64,000 nt of DNA, taken from contig NZ_JAATNG010000001.1 in assembly GCF_013184805.1 (NCBI RefSeq), forward strand, positions 1 through 64,000. The letters run 5' to 3'. Positions 40,216 to 49,221 of the stretch are shown in pieces. Source of the stretch: Pseudoruegeria sp. HB172150 (GTDB taxonomy: Bacteria > Pseudomonadota > Alphaproteobacteria > Rhodobacterales > Rhodobacteraceae). The translations under genes and the position numbers were made by a program. Every line of letters starts with the position of its first letter. Within the stretch, counting starts at the first letter, position 1. The notes below the pieces were generated by a model that had not been told where the DNA came from, did not search any database, and saw only the letters and a list, made by a program, of their open reading frames with translations.

Positions 40216-42348
40216 ATGAAGAATATCAGACACTTCGAAAAGGCCGGGGTGCGACTCGGCGTGAGTCTTCTGGCCTTGCTGGTGGCAATGCCCGCGACGG
40301 CACAGGAAGATGAGGGCAGTTTCCTGGGCACGATCGTGCTGAAGAACCAGGAAGATGCGACCGGGCCGGTCGATGGCGAGAAGAACCCGCCGACAGTGAC
40401 CGGGTCGAAATTTCCGGTACCGCTGAACGAGGTGCCGCAGTCGCTGTCGATCCTAGGCAGCGAGGAGATAGAGCGGTTCAACGCGACCAACGTGAGCACG
40501 GCGCTGCGGTACACGGCGGGTGTGACCGCCGACGTGTTCGGCGCGGATACGGATTACGACTGGCTGCGGGTGCGCGGGTTCCAGGCAGATCAGACGGGCG
40601 TCTACCTCGACAACGCGCAGAACCTCGCCTTCGCGTTCGGGTCCTTCTACATCGATCCCTATACGCTTGAGCGGATCGAGGTGCTGCGCGGGCCGTCCTC
40701 GGCGCTGTACGGCGGGTCGAACCCGGGCGGGATCGTGAACTATGTCTCGAAGCGGCCGGGCGATCGGGTGCGCGAGCTGACCTTCGGGATCAACGACGCA
40801 TCGGCGGCGTGGCTGGAGTTCGATTACGGCGATGTCACGGCCAACGACGTCGCCTATCGCTTCACCGGGCGGATCGAAGGCGGCCAGAAATACGACGACA
40901 TCAACGAGGGGCTGCGCGGCACGTTCGCGCCGGGCGTGAAGTTCACGCTGGACGGCGGGACGGAGGTGACGCTGCTCGCCAATATCCACATGGCGGACGA
41001 GAAGCACAACGGCTCGACCTTCCTGCCTTATTACGGGACCGTGGAAGAGACGGCGGAGTTCGGGTTCATCGACCGGGGTTCCAATTTCTCCGATCCCGAC
41101 TGGGACAGCTATGTGCGGCAGCAGGCGTCTGTCTCGGCCATCGTCGAGCATGAATTCGCGAACGGTTTCACCTTTACCGGGATCGGGCGGGTCGGCGTGG
41201 CGAGCGTTGAGGAGAGCTATTACTACCCGTTCGGCTATGCCGGTTACGCGACGATGCCGACCGATGCGGATGGCTCGCTGGCGCTGATCGCCTTCGAGCA
41301 TGACACGCTGGTCCGGACCGCGCAGACCGACATGCGGTATTACGGGACGGTGCATACCGGTGCGGTGAGTCATGACCTGCTGTTCGGGCTGGATGCGCGG
41401 TATTACTGGATCGACGAGACCCAGGCCTCGGGCTTCGGCGTCAACAGCGTGGTGAACACGACTGCACCGGGCACGCCTGTGCTGGGCGCGCCCTATCAGG
41501 ATGCAGTCAGCACGCAACGGCAGGTGGGCCTCTATTTCCAGGATCAGATGCGGTGGGGCGCGGGCTGGATCGGGACGGTCAACCTGCGGCATGATTTCGT
41601 GAGCACAGAGCAGGATGGCAGCGGCGCATTCACGCGTGACGACAGCGAGACGTCCTATCGTGCGGCGCTGGCCTATGAGTTCGGCAACGGGTTCACGCCC
41701 TATGTGACCTATTCGACCTTCTTCGATCCGCAGATCGTCTCGCCCGCCAACGGGGTGACCGAGCCGGGACGGGGCGAGCAGGTCGAGGTCGGGTTCAAGT
41801 GGATGCCGGAGGGGGGCAACTTTTCCCTTACGGGCGCGCTGTTCCAGATCGACCGGGAGAACGTCGTGACGGGCGCCTGGCCGGTCTACAACCAGCTGGG
41901 CGAGGTGCGGTCGCGCGGTGCGGAAATCGAGGCGAGCTATGACTTTGCCAATGGTCTGAGCCTGTCGGGTGCGGCGACCTTCCTGGATGTCGAGGTGACT
42001 GCGGACAGCGATGCGTCGCTGATCGGCACGACGCCGACGCTGACGCCGGATACGGAACTGTCGCTGTTCGTCGGCTACGAGTTCTCGGGTCAGCTGGATG
42101 GTTTGAGCCTTGGGGCCGGCGTGCGGCATCGGGGCGAGAGCTATGCCGATGCGGCAAATACGCTGACGGTGCCATCTTCGACGATCTACGATCTTTATGC
42201 CGGATACGAGTTCGAGAATGGCGTGATGGCCAGTCTGGCGGTGACCAACGTGGCCGACGACCGGTACGTGACCGGGTGCCAGACCGCCTATGTCTGCTCC
42301 TACGGCGGCGGGCGCGAGATCAGCCTGGCGGTGACGAAAACCTGGTGA
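40216..42348 (+). CDS. TonB-dependent siderophore receptor
   Basis: The 710-residue outer-membrane protein has a signal peptide ending ATAQ near residue 30, a plug domain (VPLNEVPQSLSILGSEEIE, then ERIEVLRGPSSALYG and NPGGIVNYVSKRP) and a C-terminal beta-barrel closing with the aromatic KTW. It resembles ferrichrome/FpvA-type receptors for hydroxamate siderophores; the ligand is unknown. The ATG at Met-Lys-Asn-Ile was chosen because the signal peptide starts there; the open frame upstream overlaps the AraC gene in another register. Confidence 0.93.
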   Translation: MKNIRHFEKAGVRLGVSLLALLVAMPATAQEDEGSFLGTIVLKNQEDATGPVDGEKNPPTVTGSKFPVPLNEVPQSLSILGSEEIERFNATNVSTALRYTAGVTADVFGADTDYDWLRVRGFQADQTGVYLDNAQNLAFAFGSFYIDPYTLERIEVLRGPSSALYGGSNPGGIVNYVSKRPGDRVRELTFGINDASAAWLEFDYGDVTANDVAYRFTGRIEGGQKYDDINEGLRGTFAPGVKFTLDGGTEVTLLANIHMADEKHNGSTFLPYYGTVEETAEFGFIDRGSNFSDPDWDSYVRQQASVSAIVEHEFANGFTFTGIGRVGVASVEESYYYPFGYAGYATMPTDADGSLALIAFEHDTLVRTAQTDMRYYGTVHTGAVSHDLLFGLDARYYWIDETQASGFGVNSVVNTTAPGTPVLGAPYQDAVSTQRQVGLYFQDQMRWGAGWIGTVNLRHDFVSTEQDGSGAFTRDDSETSYRAALAYEFGNGFTPYVTYSTFFDPQIVSPANGVTEPGRGEQVEVGFKWMPEGGNFSLTGALFQIDRENVVTGAWPVYNQLGEVRSRGAEIEASYDFANGLSLSGAATFLDVEVTADSDASLIGTTPTLTPDTELSLFVGYEFSGQLDGLSLGAGVRHRGESYADAANTLTVPSSTIYDLYAGYEFENGVMASLAVTNVADDRYVTGCQTAYVCSYGGGREISLAVTKTW

Positions 42349-42351
42349 CGA

Positions 42352-43062
42352 TCAGCCGCCCTGCGGGATCAGTTTCTGCAGCAGTGCGGCGAGCGCGTCT
42401 GGCGCTGTGACGGCCGGGCTGTGGCTGGCGTCGAGGTCGTCGCGGGTCCAGCCGTCCTCTGTCGCGGCGCGGTCGGCGAACTGGCGGAAAGTGTCGCCGG
42501 GGCCGTTGCGGGTGCAGTAGATGTAATGGCGCGGGCAGGCGGGTTCGGTTTCGAACTGCAACCGCTCGCCCAGGCAGCCGATGGGCATGCTGTTGCGACG
42601 GCGGCCGAGCCATTCGAGGTCTTCGGCGGGCGTGTCGGGCGGCGGCGGATTGGCGGGGACCTGCCAGCCCTGTCCGTGTTCCGCGGCGCCGGCGATCATG
42701 CGCTGGCGATGCTCGGGCGGCGCGAGGTCGAACAGCGACTGGTTGGTGCGGGGCACGAAGGCGTCGAGGTAGACGATGCGCCGCACCTTTTCGGGCGCGC
42801 GGGTGGCGACGCCGGTGGCGACCATGCCGCCGTAGGAATGGCCGAGGAGGGTGACGTCTGTCAGCTCCTCTGCTTCCAGCTCTCCCAGCACGTCGGCGAT
42901 GTGGGTGGAGAGGGTGATGCCGGGATGGGCGAGGTGCGCGCGGGCGCCGAGGCCGGTGTAGCTGGGCGTGTAGAAGTCGTGGCCGGCGGCGAGACGCGGG
43001 CGCATCCGCTTCCAGGCCCATGCGGCGGACCAGGCGCCGTGGCAAAGGACGATTGTGGCCAT
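42352..43062 (-). CDS. Alpha/beta hydrolase
   Basis: The 236-residue cytoplasmic protein has the oxyanion region LCHGAWSAAWAW at its start, the nucleophile elbow GHSYGG with Ser76, and a C-terminal histidine in LDASHSP. This arrangement resembles salicylate-esterase-like and methylesterase-like hydrolases. The substrate is unknown. It converges on the TonB receptor gene with three bases between the stops, and its start faces the amidohydrolase gene. Confidence 0.88.
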   Translation of the reverse strand: MATIVLCHGAWSAAWAWKRMRPRLAAGHDFYTPSYTGLGARAHLAHPGITLSTHIADVLGELEAEELTDVTLLGHSYGGMVATGVATRAPEKVRRIVYLDAFVPRTNQSLFDLAPPEHRQRMIAGAAEHGQGWQVPANPPPPDTPAEDLEWLGRRRNSMPIGCLGERLQFETEPACPRHYIYCTRNGPGDTFRQFADRAATEDGWTRDDLDASHSPAVTAPDALAALLQKLIPQGG

Positions 43063-43216
43063 TGTGTTTTCCCTCCCACAGATTGCGCCGGTGTCGCGCC
43101 GGGGGACCGTAGACCGGGCGGGCAGGATCGGAAAGGTGGATTGGCCGGGGCTGTGGAAAGCGGGTAAGGGGCTTGGCAGGGGCGGTCTGGTGCCCCGGGA
43201 CTGTGGAGGCGCGCCC

Positions 43217-44518
43217 GTGTTCGATCTGATCGTCAGAAATGCCAGCCTGCCGGATGGGCGTTGGGGGATGGATATCGCGGTGAGTGATGGCCGGATTGCG
43301 GCCGTCGAGGCGGGGATCGTGGCCGAAGCCGGAGAGGTGGTGGATGCCGCCGGGCATCTGGTGTCGCCGCCCTTCGTGGACGCGCATTTCCATATGGACG
43401 CGACTTTGTCGCTGGGTCTGCCTCGGCTGAACCGGAGTGGGACCTTGCTGGAGGGGATCGCGCTGTGGGGCGAGCTGAAGCCGATGCTGACGGTGGAGGC
43501 GATGGTGGAGCGGGCGCTGCGCTATTGCGACCTGGCGGCGGCGAAGGGGCTGCTGGCGATCCGCAGCCATGTGGACGTGTCGGACCCGACGCTGCGAACG
43601 GCGGAGGCGATGATCGAAGTGCGCCAAAAGGTAGCGCCCTACATCGACCTGAAGCTGGTGGCGTTTCCGCAGGATGGATACCTGCGCAGCCCGGGCGCGG
43701 TGGAGCTGATGGAGCGGGCGCTGGATATGGGGCTGGATGTCGTGGGCGGCATCCCGCATTTCGAGCGGACGATGGCGGAGGGTGCGGAGTCGGTAGCCGC
43801 GCTGTGCCGGATCGCGGCGGAGCGCGGGCTGCCGGTGGACATGCATTGCGACGAGAGCGACGACCCCATGTCGCGGCATGTGGAGACCTTGGCGCGCGAG
43901 ACGGTGCGGCACGGGATGCAGGGGCGCGTGGCGGGATCACACCTGACCTCGATGCATTCGATGGACAATTACTACGTCTCGAAGCTGCTGCCGCTGATGG
44001 TGGAGGCGGATATCCGGGCGATCGCCAACCCGCTGATAAACATTACCTTGCAAGGGCGGCACGATACCTATCCGAAGCGGCGCGGGCAGACGCGGGTGCC
44101 GGAGATGATGGCGGCGGGACTGTGCGTGGCCTTCGGACAGGACTGCATGATGGACCCGTGGTACCCGCTGGGGACAGGGGACATGCTGGACGTGGCCTCG
44201 ATGGGGCTGCACGTGGCGCAGATGACGTCGCGCGTGGGCATGCGGGACGTGTTCGACACGGTTACGGTGAACGCGGCGAAGGCGATCGGGCTGGAGGGCT
44301 ACGGGCTGGAGCCGGGGTGCAACGGGGATCTGGTGGTGCTGCAGGCGCAGGATCCGATCGAGGCGATTCGGCTGCGCGCGAACCGGCTGTGCGTGATCCG
44401 GCGAGGGAAGGTGATCGCGCGGTCGGCGCCTGCGGTGGCGGAACTGATGATCGAGGGGCGGCCGGGTTCGGTTGATCCGGCGGCGTATGCGCCGCGGAGT
44501 GCCGGGCCGGAAGGGTAG
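43217..44518 (+). CDS. Cytosine-deaminase-like amidohydrolase
   Basis: The 433-residue enzyme follows the CodA family plan: metal ligands His57 and His59 in DAHFHMD, HCDESDDPMSRHVETLA, SHLTSMHSMDNYYVSKLLP, and FGQDCMMDPWYPLGTGDML. In CodA the corresponding stretch is FGHDDVFDPWYPLG, so the metal aspartate is kept but the flanking active-site His and second Asp are Gln and Cys here. The substrate is therefore probably not plain cytosine; another cyclic amide or aminopyrimidine/triazine is possible. The GTG start is supported by ggagg eight bases upstream. Confidence 0.85.
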   Translation: MFDLIVRNASLPDGRWGMDIAVSDGRIAAVEAGIVAEAGEVVDAAGHLVSPPFVDAHFHMDATLSLGLPRLNRSGTLLEGIALWGELKPMLTVEAMVERALRYCDLAAAKGLLAIRSHVDVSDPTLRTAEAMIEVRQKVAPYIDLKLVAFPQDGYLRSPGAVELMERALDMGLDVVGGIPHFERTMAEGAESVAALCRIAAERGLPVDMHCDESDDPMSRHVETLARETVRHGMQGRVAGSHLTSMHSMDNYYVSKLLPLMVEADIRAIANPLINITLQGRHDTYPKRRGQTRVPEMMAAGLCVAFGQDCMMDPWYPLGTGDMLDVASMGLHVAQMTSRVGMRDVFDTVTVNAAKAIGLEGYGLEPGCNGDLVVLQAQDPIEAIRLRANRLCVIRRGKVIARSAPAVAELMIEGRPGSVDPAAYAPRSAGPEG

Positions 44519-44519
44519 A

Positions 44520-44544
44520 CTGCCCGGCGGGGACCGCCGGGCAG
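44520..44544. terminator. Hairpin between the amidohydrolase and paoC genes
   Basis: A perfect 10-base-pair stem (ctgcccggcg with cgccgggcag, loop gggac) lies between two convergent genes, one base after one stop and eight before the other. There is no strong U-run on either side, but position and strength suit a bidirectional terminator. Confidence 0.55.
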
Positions 44545-44552
44545 GTGTGCGA

Positions 44553-46805
44553 TTATTTCAGAAGCGCGGAGATGTGAATCGGGAAGGAGCGGACCCGAGT
44601 GCCGGTAGCGTGCCAGACGGCGTTTGCGATGGCTCCGACGGTGCCGGTGATGCCGAGTTCGCCCACGCCTTTCACACCCAGTGTGTTCACGTAGGGGTCT
44701 TCCTCGTCGATCAGCAGAGCCTCGACCGAGGGCGCATCGGCGTTGACCGGGATGTGGTAGCCGGCGAAGTCGCCGTTCACCAGCCGGCCCGAGCGCAGGT
44801 CGTGAATGCCTTCCTCGTGCAGGGCAGAGCTGAGGCCCCAGATCATGCCGCCGGTCAGCTGACTCTGCGCCAGCTTCGGATTGATGATCCGGCCCGCGGC
44901 GAAGGCGCCAACGAGGCGGGTGACACGGATCTGGTAGAGTTCCGGATCGACCTTGACCTCGGCAAAGACGGCACCGTGGGAGAACATCGCCCATTGCTCG
45001 CCGATGGACGGGTCGCGGCCGCCGGTTCCGGAGCCTTCCAGCGCGGTCAGACCGGCACGTGCGAGGATATCCTCGTAGGCCTCGCTGCGGCTGTCGTCGT
45101 CGGCGGCGCAGAGGCGGCCATCACGCGCCTCCACCCCGGCATTGCCCGCGCCGAAGAGTGGCGAGTCGGGGTCGTTGGTCGCGAGCTCCGCCAGTTGGCG
45201 GATCGCGTCGGACCCGGCGGCGAAAAGCGCGCCGCCCGCCGTGGCCGTGTGGCCGGAGCCACCCGCGACGCCGCCGTCGGGTTGCAGCGAGGTACCGGCG
45301 AGGAACTCGACCCGTTCGGCGGGCAGACCGAGGCCGTCGGCAGCGATCTGCGCCAGCGCGGTCCATGCGCCCTGGCCCATGTCGACGCCGCCGGTGGCAA
45401 CGGTGGCGGTGCCATCGGCACGAAGCGTCGCGGTCGCCAGCGCCTGGAACATCGGCGCGGGGAAAAGCGAGGTGCCGACGCCCCAGCCGACGAGATGGCC
45501 GTTCTCGTCCCGCATGGTGCCGGGTTCGAGCGGCCGTGTGGCCCAGCCGAAGCGCTTCGCGCCCTCGGCATAGCATTCGCGCAGTGCCTTGGATGAGAAC
45601 GGCTTGCCGGAGGCGGGATCGGTCTCGGAGTAGTTCCTAAGGCGGAATTCCAGCGGATCGAGCCCTGCCGCCTCTGCCGCCTCATCCATTGCGCATTCCA
45701 GCGCGGCGGAACCGCTCGCCTCGCCCGGCGCGCGCATCGGGCCCGGTGTGCCGGTGTCCATGCGAACGCCCTTGTGCGCGGTCGATATCGCCGGGCTGGC
45801 GTAGAGATTGTGCGAGGCGTTGCCGGCGCCTTCGATGAACTCGTCGAAGGAACTGGTGGTGGAGGTGGCGTTATGTTCAAGCGCGGTCAGTTGGCCGTCG
45901 GCATTGGTGCCGAGTTTCACCACCTGCCGGGTGCCGCCGCGATGGCCGACGGGTCCGAACATCTGGTCTCGGCGCAGCGCGATCTTGACCGGGCGGTCGA
46001 GTTCGCGCGCTGCGAGGATCGCGAGGATGTAGGGGCCGATCGGGATCGCCTTGGACCCGAAGCCGCCGCCGAGATAGGGGCTGCGCAGCGTGATGTTCTC
46101 GCCGGGAATGCCGAAGTACTTCGCGAACATGTCCCGGGCCATGACGAGCGCCTGGTTCGGGCAGTCGAGGGTCAGGAGGTCACCGTCCCATTCGGCGACG
46201 GCAGCGTGCGGTTCCATCGCGTTGTGGTACTGCAGCGGGGTGTCGATATGGGTTTCAGTGGTGCGGACCGCCGCCTTGCGGCCGGCCTCGATATCGCCCT
46301 TGGAAAAAGTCACCGCGCCGCCGATTCCGGTGGAGCCAGGCTCGTAGATTTCGCCGTTGTCGAAGCCGATGCGGGCGGGCTGTTCCTCGTATTCCGGTGA
46401 GAGGAGGCGTGCGCCTTCGGTCGCGGCCTCCAGCGTTTCGGCAACGACGAGCGCGACGGGCTGGTTGGCGTAGCGCACGGAGTCGTTCTGCAGCGCCTCC
46501 GTCCGCCAGGCGAACATGTGGAACTTTTCGTCGGGATCCTGTTCGAGGGCCGGGCGGTTTTCCGGCGTGTAGACCTCGACAACGCCGGGATGGGCGCGGG
46601 CGGTGTCGACATCGAGTTTCGCGACGCGGCCGCGAGCGATGCCGGCGCTGGCATAGACGGCGTAGAGCAGCCTGTCAGGACGGTTGTCGGCGGCGTAGGT
46701 GGCAGCGCCGGTGACCTTGGCGATCCCGTCGCGGCGGGTCATCGGCTGGCCGGCATTCGATCCGAGACGGACGTGGCCGGCAGGCATCAGGATGGTGTCA
46801 GGCAT
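44553..46805 (-). CDS. paoC: Molybdopterin-binding subunit of a periplasmic-type aldehyde/xanthine oxidoreductase (PaoC-like)
   Basis: The roughly 750-residue large subunit belongs to the xanthine oxidase family: LGGGFGSKAIPIGPY, TGTPGPMRAPGEASGSAALE, GGVDMGQGAWTALAQIAADGL and the C-terminal GVKGVGELGITGTVGAIANAV, where Glu of GVGE is the catalytic base. With PaoA and PaoB it forms an aldehyde oxidase holding molybdenum-cytosine dinucleotide. The substrate is an aldehyde or N-heterocycle. The start at Met-Pro-Asp-Thr is preferred because ggag precedes it; it overlaps the paoB stop by eight bases. Confidence 0.9.
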   Translation of the reverse strand: MPDTILMPAGHVRLGSNAGQPMTRRDGIAKVTGAATYAADNRPDRLLYAVYASAGIARGRVAKLDVDTARAHPGVVEVYTPENRPALEQDPDEKFHMFAWRTEALQNDSVRYANQPVALVVAETLEAATEGARLLSPEYEEQPARIGFDNGEIYEPGSTGIGGAVTFSKGDIEAGRKAAVRTTETHIDTPLQYHNAMEPHAAVAEWDGDLLTLDCPNQALVMARDMFAKYFGIPGENITLRSPYLGGGFGSKAIPIGPYILAILAARELDRPVKIALRRDQMFGPVGHRGGTRQVVKLGTNADGQLTALEHNATSTTSSFDEFIEGAGNASHNLYASPAISTAHKGVRMDTGTPGPMRAPGEASGSAALECAMDEAAEAAGLDPLEFRLRNYSETDPASGKPFSSKALRECYAEGAKRFGWATRPLEPGTMRDENGHLVGWGVGTSLFPAPMFQALATATLRADGTATVATGGVDMGQGAWTALAQIAADGLGLPAERVEFLAGTSLQPDGGVAGGSGHTATAGGALFAAGSDAIRQLAELATNDPDSPLFGAGNAGVEARDGRLCAADDDSRSEAYEDILARAGLTALEGSGTGGRDPSIGEQWAMFSHGAVFAEVKVDPELYQIRVTRLVGAFAAGRIINPKLAQSQLTGGMIWGLSSALHEEGIHDLRSGRLVNGDFAGYHIPVNADAPSVEALLIDEEDPYVNTLGVKGVGELGITGTVGAIANAVWHATGTRVRSFPIHISALLK

Positions 46806-47856
46806 GGGCGGAAGCTCCATTGACGGAAGCGAAGACGGAAGCAGGCAGCGCGGGCATACGATCCGGCGTGCCGGCGGCGGCCTGGGTCAGCGCGCGGGTT
46901 AGCACGCGTTTGGCGAGGTCGATCTTGTGGGCGTTGTCGCCGGAGGGCCTGGCGCCGTCGAGCGCGGCCTCGGCTGCGCGGGCGAAGGTTTCTGCATCTG
47001 GCGTGGCGCCATTCAGCAGTTCCTCGGCGGCGCTGGCGCGCCACGGTTTGGCGGCGACGGCGCCGAGGGCGATGTGCGCCTCGGCGATGGTGTCGCCGTC
47101 CATCCGCAGCATTGCCGCGGCGGAGACCAGCGCGAAGGCGTAGGAGGTGCGTTCGCGCAGTTTGAGGTAGCGGGAGTTCCCAGCGAACGCGGCCGCTTCG
47201 GCGGGCAGGCGCAGGGCAGTGATGATCTCGCCCGGTTTCAGGTCCGCACCGCCGGGTGAGGTTTCGTCCGGCAGCATGTGGAAGTCGGCGAGCGGGACGT
47301 CACGGGTGCCGTCCGGGCCCTCCATCTCCACCACCGCGTCCAGCGCAGCAAGCGGAACGCAGAAGTCGGACGGGTGGGTGGCGATGCAGGTCTCGGTCCA
47401 GCCGAGCACGGCGTGACTGTGAGTTTCGCCGCCTATTGCGTCGCAGCCCGCCCCAGACTCGCGCCGGTTGCAGGCGCTGTTGGGGTCGTAGAAATACGGA
47501 CAGCGGGTGCGCTGCATCAGGTTGCCGCCGACTGTCGCGGCGTTGCGGAGTTGAGCCGACGCGCCGGAGAGCAGCGCCTCTGCCACCGCAGGGAAGGATG
47601 CGGCGAAGGACGGGTCGCGGGCGAGGTCGGAGTTCCGGACCATGGCGCCGATGCGTGTGGAACCGTCACTCAGCGTCTCGATCCTGTCGAGGCCGGGGAG
47701 GCGGGTGATGTCCACCACCTTGCCGGGATGGGCGACGCCGGCCTTCATCAGGTCCAGCAGGTTGGTGCCGCCTGCGAGATAGGCCGCGCCGGGCTTGGAG
47801 CCCGCGGCGATGGCTTCGGACAGCGAGGCTGGGCGGACGTAGTCGAAGAGGTTCAT
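46798..47856 (-). CDS. paoB: FAD-binding subunit with extra iron-sulfur ligands (PaoB-like)
   Basis: The 352-residue protein has the CO-dehydrogenase-type flavoprotein fold: LAGGTNLLDLMKAGV near residue 27 and SAQLRNAATVGGNLMQRTRCPYF near residue 100. Cysteines in RTRCPYF, SACNRR and GAGCDAIGG form the insertion that binds a 4Fe-4S cluster in E. coli PaoB. It passes electrons from the molybdenum and 2Fe-2S centres to the acceptor. The ATG overlaps the paoA stop (ATGA). Confidence 0.92.
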   Translation of the reverse strand: MNLFDYVRPASLSEAIAAGSKPGAAYLAGGTNLLDLMKAGVAHPGKVVDITRLPGLDRIETLSDGSTRIGAMVRNSDLARDPSFAASFPAVAEALLSGASAQLRNAATVGGNLMQRTRCPYFYDPNSACNRRESGAGCDAIGGETHSHAVLGWTETCIATHPSDFCVPLAALDAVVEMEGPDGTRDVPLADFHMLPDETSPGGADLKPGEIITALRLPAEAAAFAGNSRYLKLRERTSYAFALVSAAAMLRMDGDTIAEAHIALGAVAAKPWRASAAEELLNGATPDAETFARAAEAALDGARPSGDNAHKIDLAKRVLTRALTQAAAGTPDRMPALPASVFASVNGASAHA

Positions 47857-48353
47857 GCGCGTTTCCTTTCGTCTTCGGCCTCGGCCATGCGGCGCTGCGC
47901 ATCGATCACGGCGGCGGTGATGCCGGGATAGGCGGCGCAGCGGCAGAGGTTGCCGCTCATGCCTTCGCGGATGCGTTCCGGGTCGTCGCCGGCTTCGCCC
48001 TCGGCGATCAGGCCGACAGCACTCATGATCTGGCCGGGGGTGCAGTAGCCGCACTGGAAGCCGTCATGCTCGATGAAAGCGGCCTGAACCGGGTGCAGGT
48101 CTTCGCCCTGGGCAAGGCCCTCGATGGTTGTGACGTCTGCGCCGTCCATGCTCATCGCGAGGGACAGGCAGGAATTCACGCGACGGCCGTCGACAAGGAC
48201 GGTGCAGGCGCCGCACTGGCCGCGGTCGCAGCCCTTCTTGGTGCCGGTCAGGCCGATGCGTTCGCGCAGGACGTCGAGCAGTGTGGCCCGCGCATCTTCC
48301 AGTGGCACGTCATGGCGGTCGCCATTGACGGTAAGGCTGATGGAAAGGGGCAT
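47853..48353 (-). CDS. paoA: 2Fe-2S subunit of the aldehyde oxidoreductase (PaoA-like)
   Basis: The 166-residue subunit has both 2Fe-2S motifs: a plant-type ferredoxin site GCDRGQCGACTVLVDGRRVNSC and a C-terminal four-helix site FQCGYCTPGQIM with NLCRCAAY. E. coli PaoA carries a Tat signal; here the protein starts directly at the ferredoxin domain, so this complex should be cytoplasmic. It is the first gene of paoABC and is divergent from a TetR regulator across a region with a clear palindrome. Confidence 0.93.
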   Translation of the reverse strand: MPLSISLTVNGDRHDVPLEDARATLLDVLRERIGLTGTKKGCDRGQCGACTVLVDGRRVNSCLSLAMSMDGADVTTIEGLAQGEDLHPVQAAFIEHDGFQCGYCTPGQIMSAVGLIAEGEAGDDPERIREGMSGNLCRCAAYPGITAAVIDAQRRMAEAEDERKRA

Positions 48354-48460
48354 GATCCCTCCGATGTTGGGTGTCTTAGAGGCAGAAACCGCGGGACCTT
48401 TCGTCCCGCGCCGGTTCGTGCAAATTTGGACTGGGCCTTCGTGACCCGTAATGACAATAT

Positions 48461-48477
48461 ACGGAGGGTGCCTCCGT
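48461..48477. promoter_or_regulatory. TetR-type palindromic operator between paoA and tetR
   Basis: The site acggagg-gtg-cctccgt is a perfect 7-base inverted repeat in the divergent region, next to an AT-rich gacaatat stretch that could be a -10 element. It lies 32 bases from the tetR start and about 110 from paoA. Autoregulation and repression of paoABC by the adjacent TetR protein is the obvious reading. Confidence 0.55.
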
Positions 48478-48508
48478 TTAGCAAGTCCGAAAGGGTCCTT
48501 GACCGGAA

Positions 48509-49114
48509 ATGGGTGCGGAACCGCAAAAGTCCAGCAGAAAACCGCGGGCGGATTCGATCCGGAACCGGGAGAAGCTGCTTGCGGCGGCGAGCGACGTTTT
48601 CTCGGCTGGCGGACCGGGGGCGAGTCTCGAAGCCGTGGCGCGCGAGGCGGGTGTCGGTATCGGCACGCTTTACCGGCATTTCCCTACGCGGGAGTCGCTG
48701 TTCCTAGCTGTTTACGAGCGCGAAGTGGACGAGATGGTGGACCTCGCCACCCGTCTGGCAGGGGAGGCCGATCCGGTTGAGGCGCTGCGCCGCTGGATGC
48801 ATGCGAGCGTCCATATGGTGGCGACGAAGCGCGGGATGCTGGCCGCGCTGACCCCGACGGTGGAAGGCGCCGACGCGTTCTTTGCCGAGGTGTCGAAACG
48901 GCTGCTGAAGGCAGTGTCGGACCTGATGGACCGGGGCATCGAGACCGGCAGGCTGCGCGGTGACGTGCCGCCGGAAGAGGTCATGCGGGCGTTCCTTGCG
49001 ATCTGCTACACACGCGAGCAGCCGGGATGGCAGGAGACGGTTATCCGCCTGCTGGACGTGTTCATCGACGGGCTGGCCACCAGCCCGGCGCAGCGGGACG
49101 GCGGCGCCGGTTAA
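48509..49114 (+). CDS. TetR-family transcriptional regulator
   Basis: The 201-residue protein has the N-terminal TetR helix-turn-helix (REKLLAAASDVFSAGGPGASLEAVAREAGVGIGTLYRHF-type region, residues about 20-58, with GTLYRHFPTRESLF) and a ligand domain behind it. It is divergent from paoABC and probably represses it until an aldehyde or other inducer binds. It ends 107 bases before the next gene. Confidence 0.92.
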   Translation: MGAEPQKSSRKPRADSIRNREKLLAAASDVFSAGGPGASLEAVAREAGVGIGTLYRHFPTRESLFLAVYEREVDEMVDLATRLAGEADPVEALRRWMHASVHMVATKRGMLAALTPTVEGADAFFAEVSKRLLKAVSDLMDRGIETGRLRGDVPPEEVMRAFLAICYTREQPGWQETVIRLLDVFIDGLATSPAQRDGGAG

Positions 49115-49221
49115 GGCGGGACCGACTGCTTGCGTTTCCCGACCGATCCGGGCGTTATCGCGGCAAGGAGTAACGAGGACCTGCCGCCGAGCATGGCCCG
49201 GTCGCCGGTGGAGGAGCGCGG

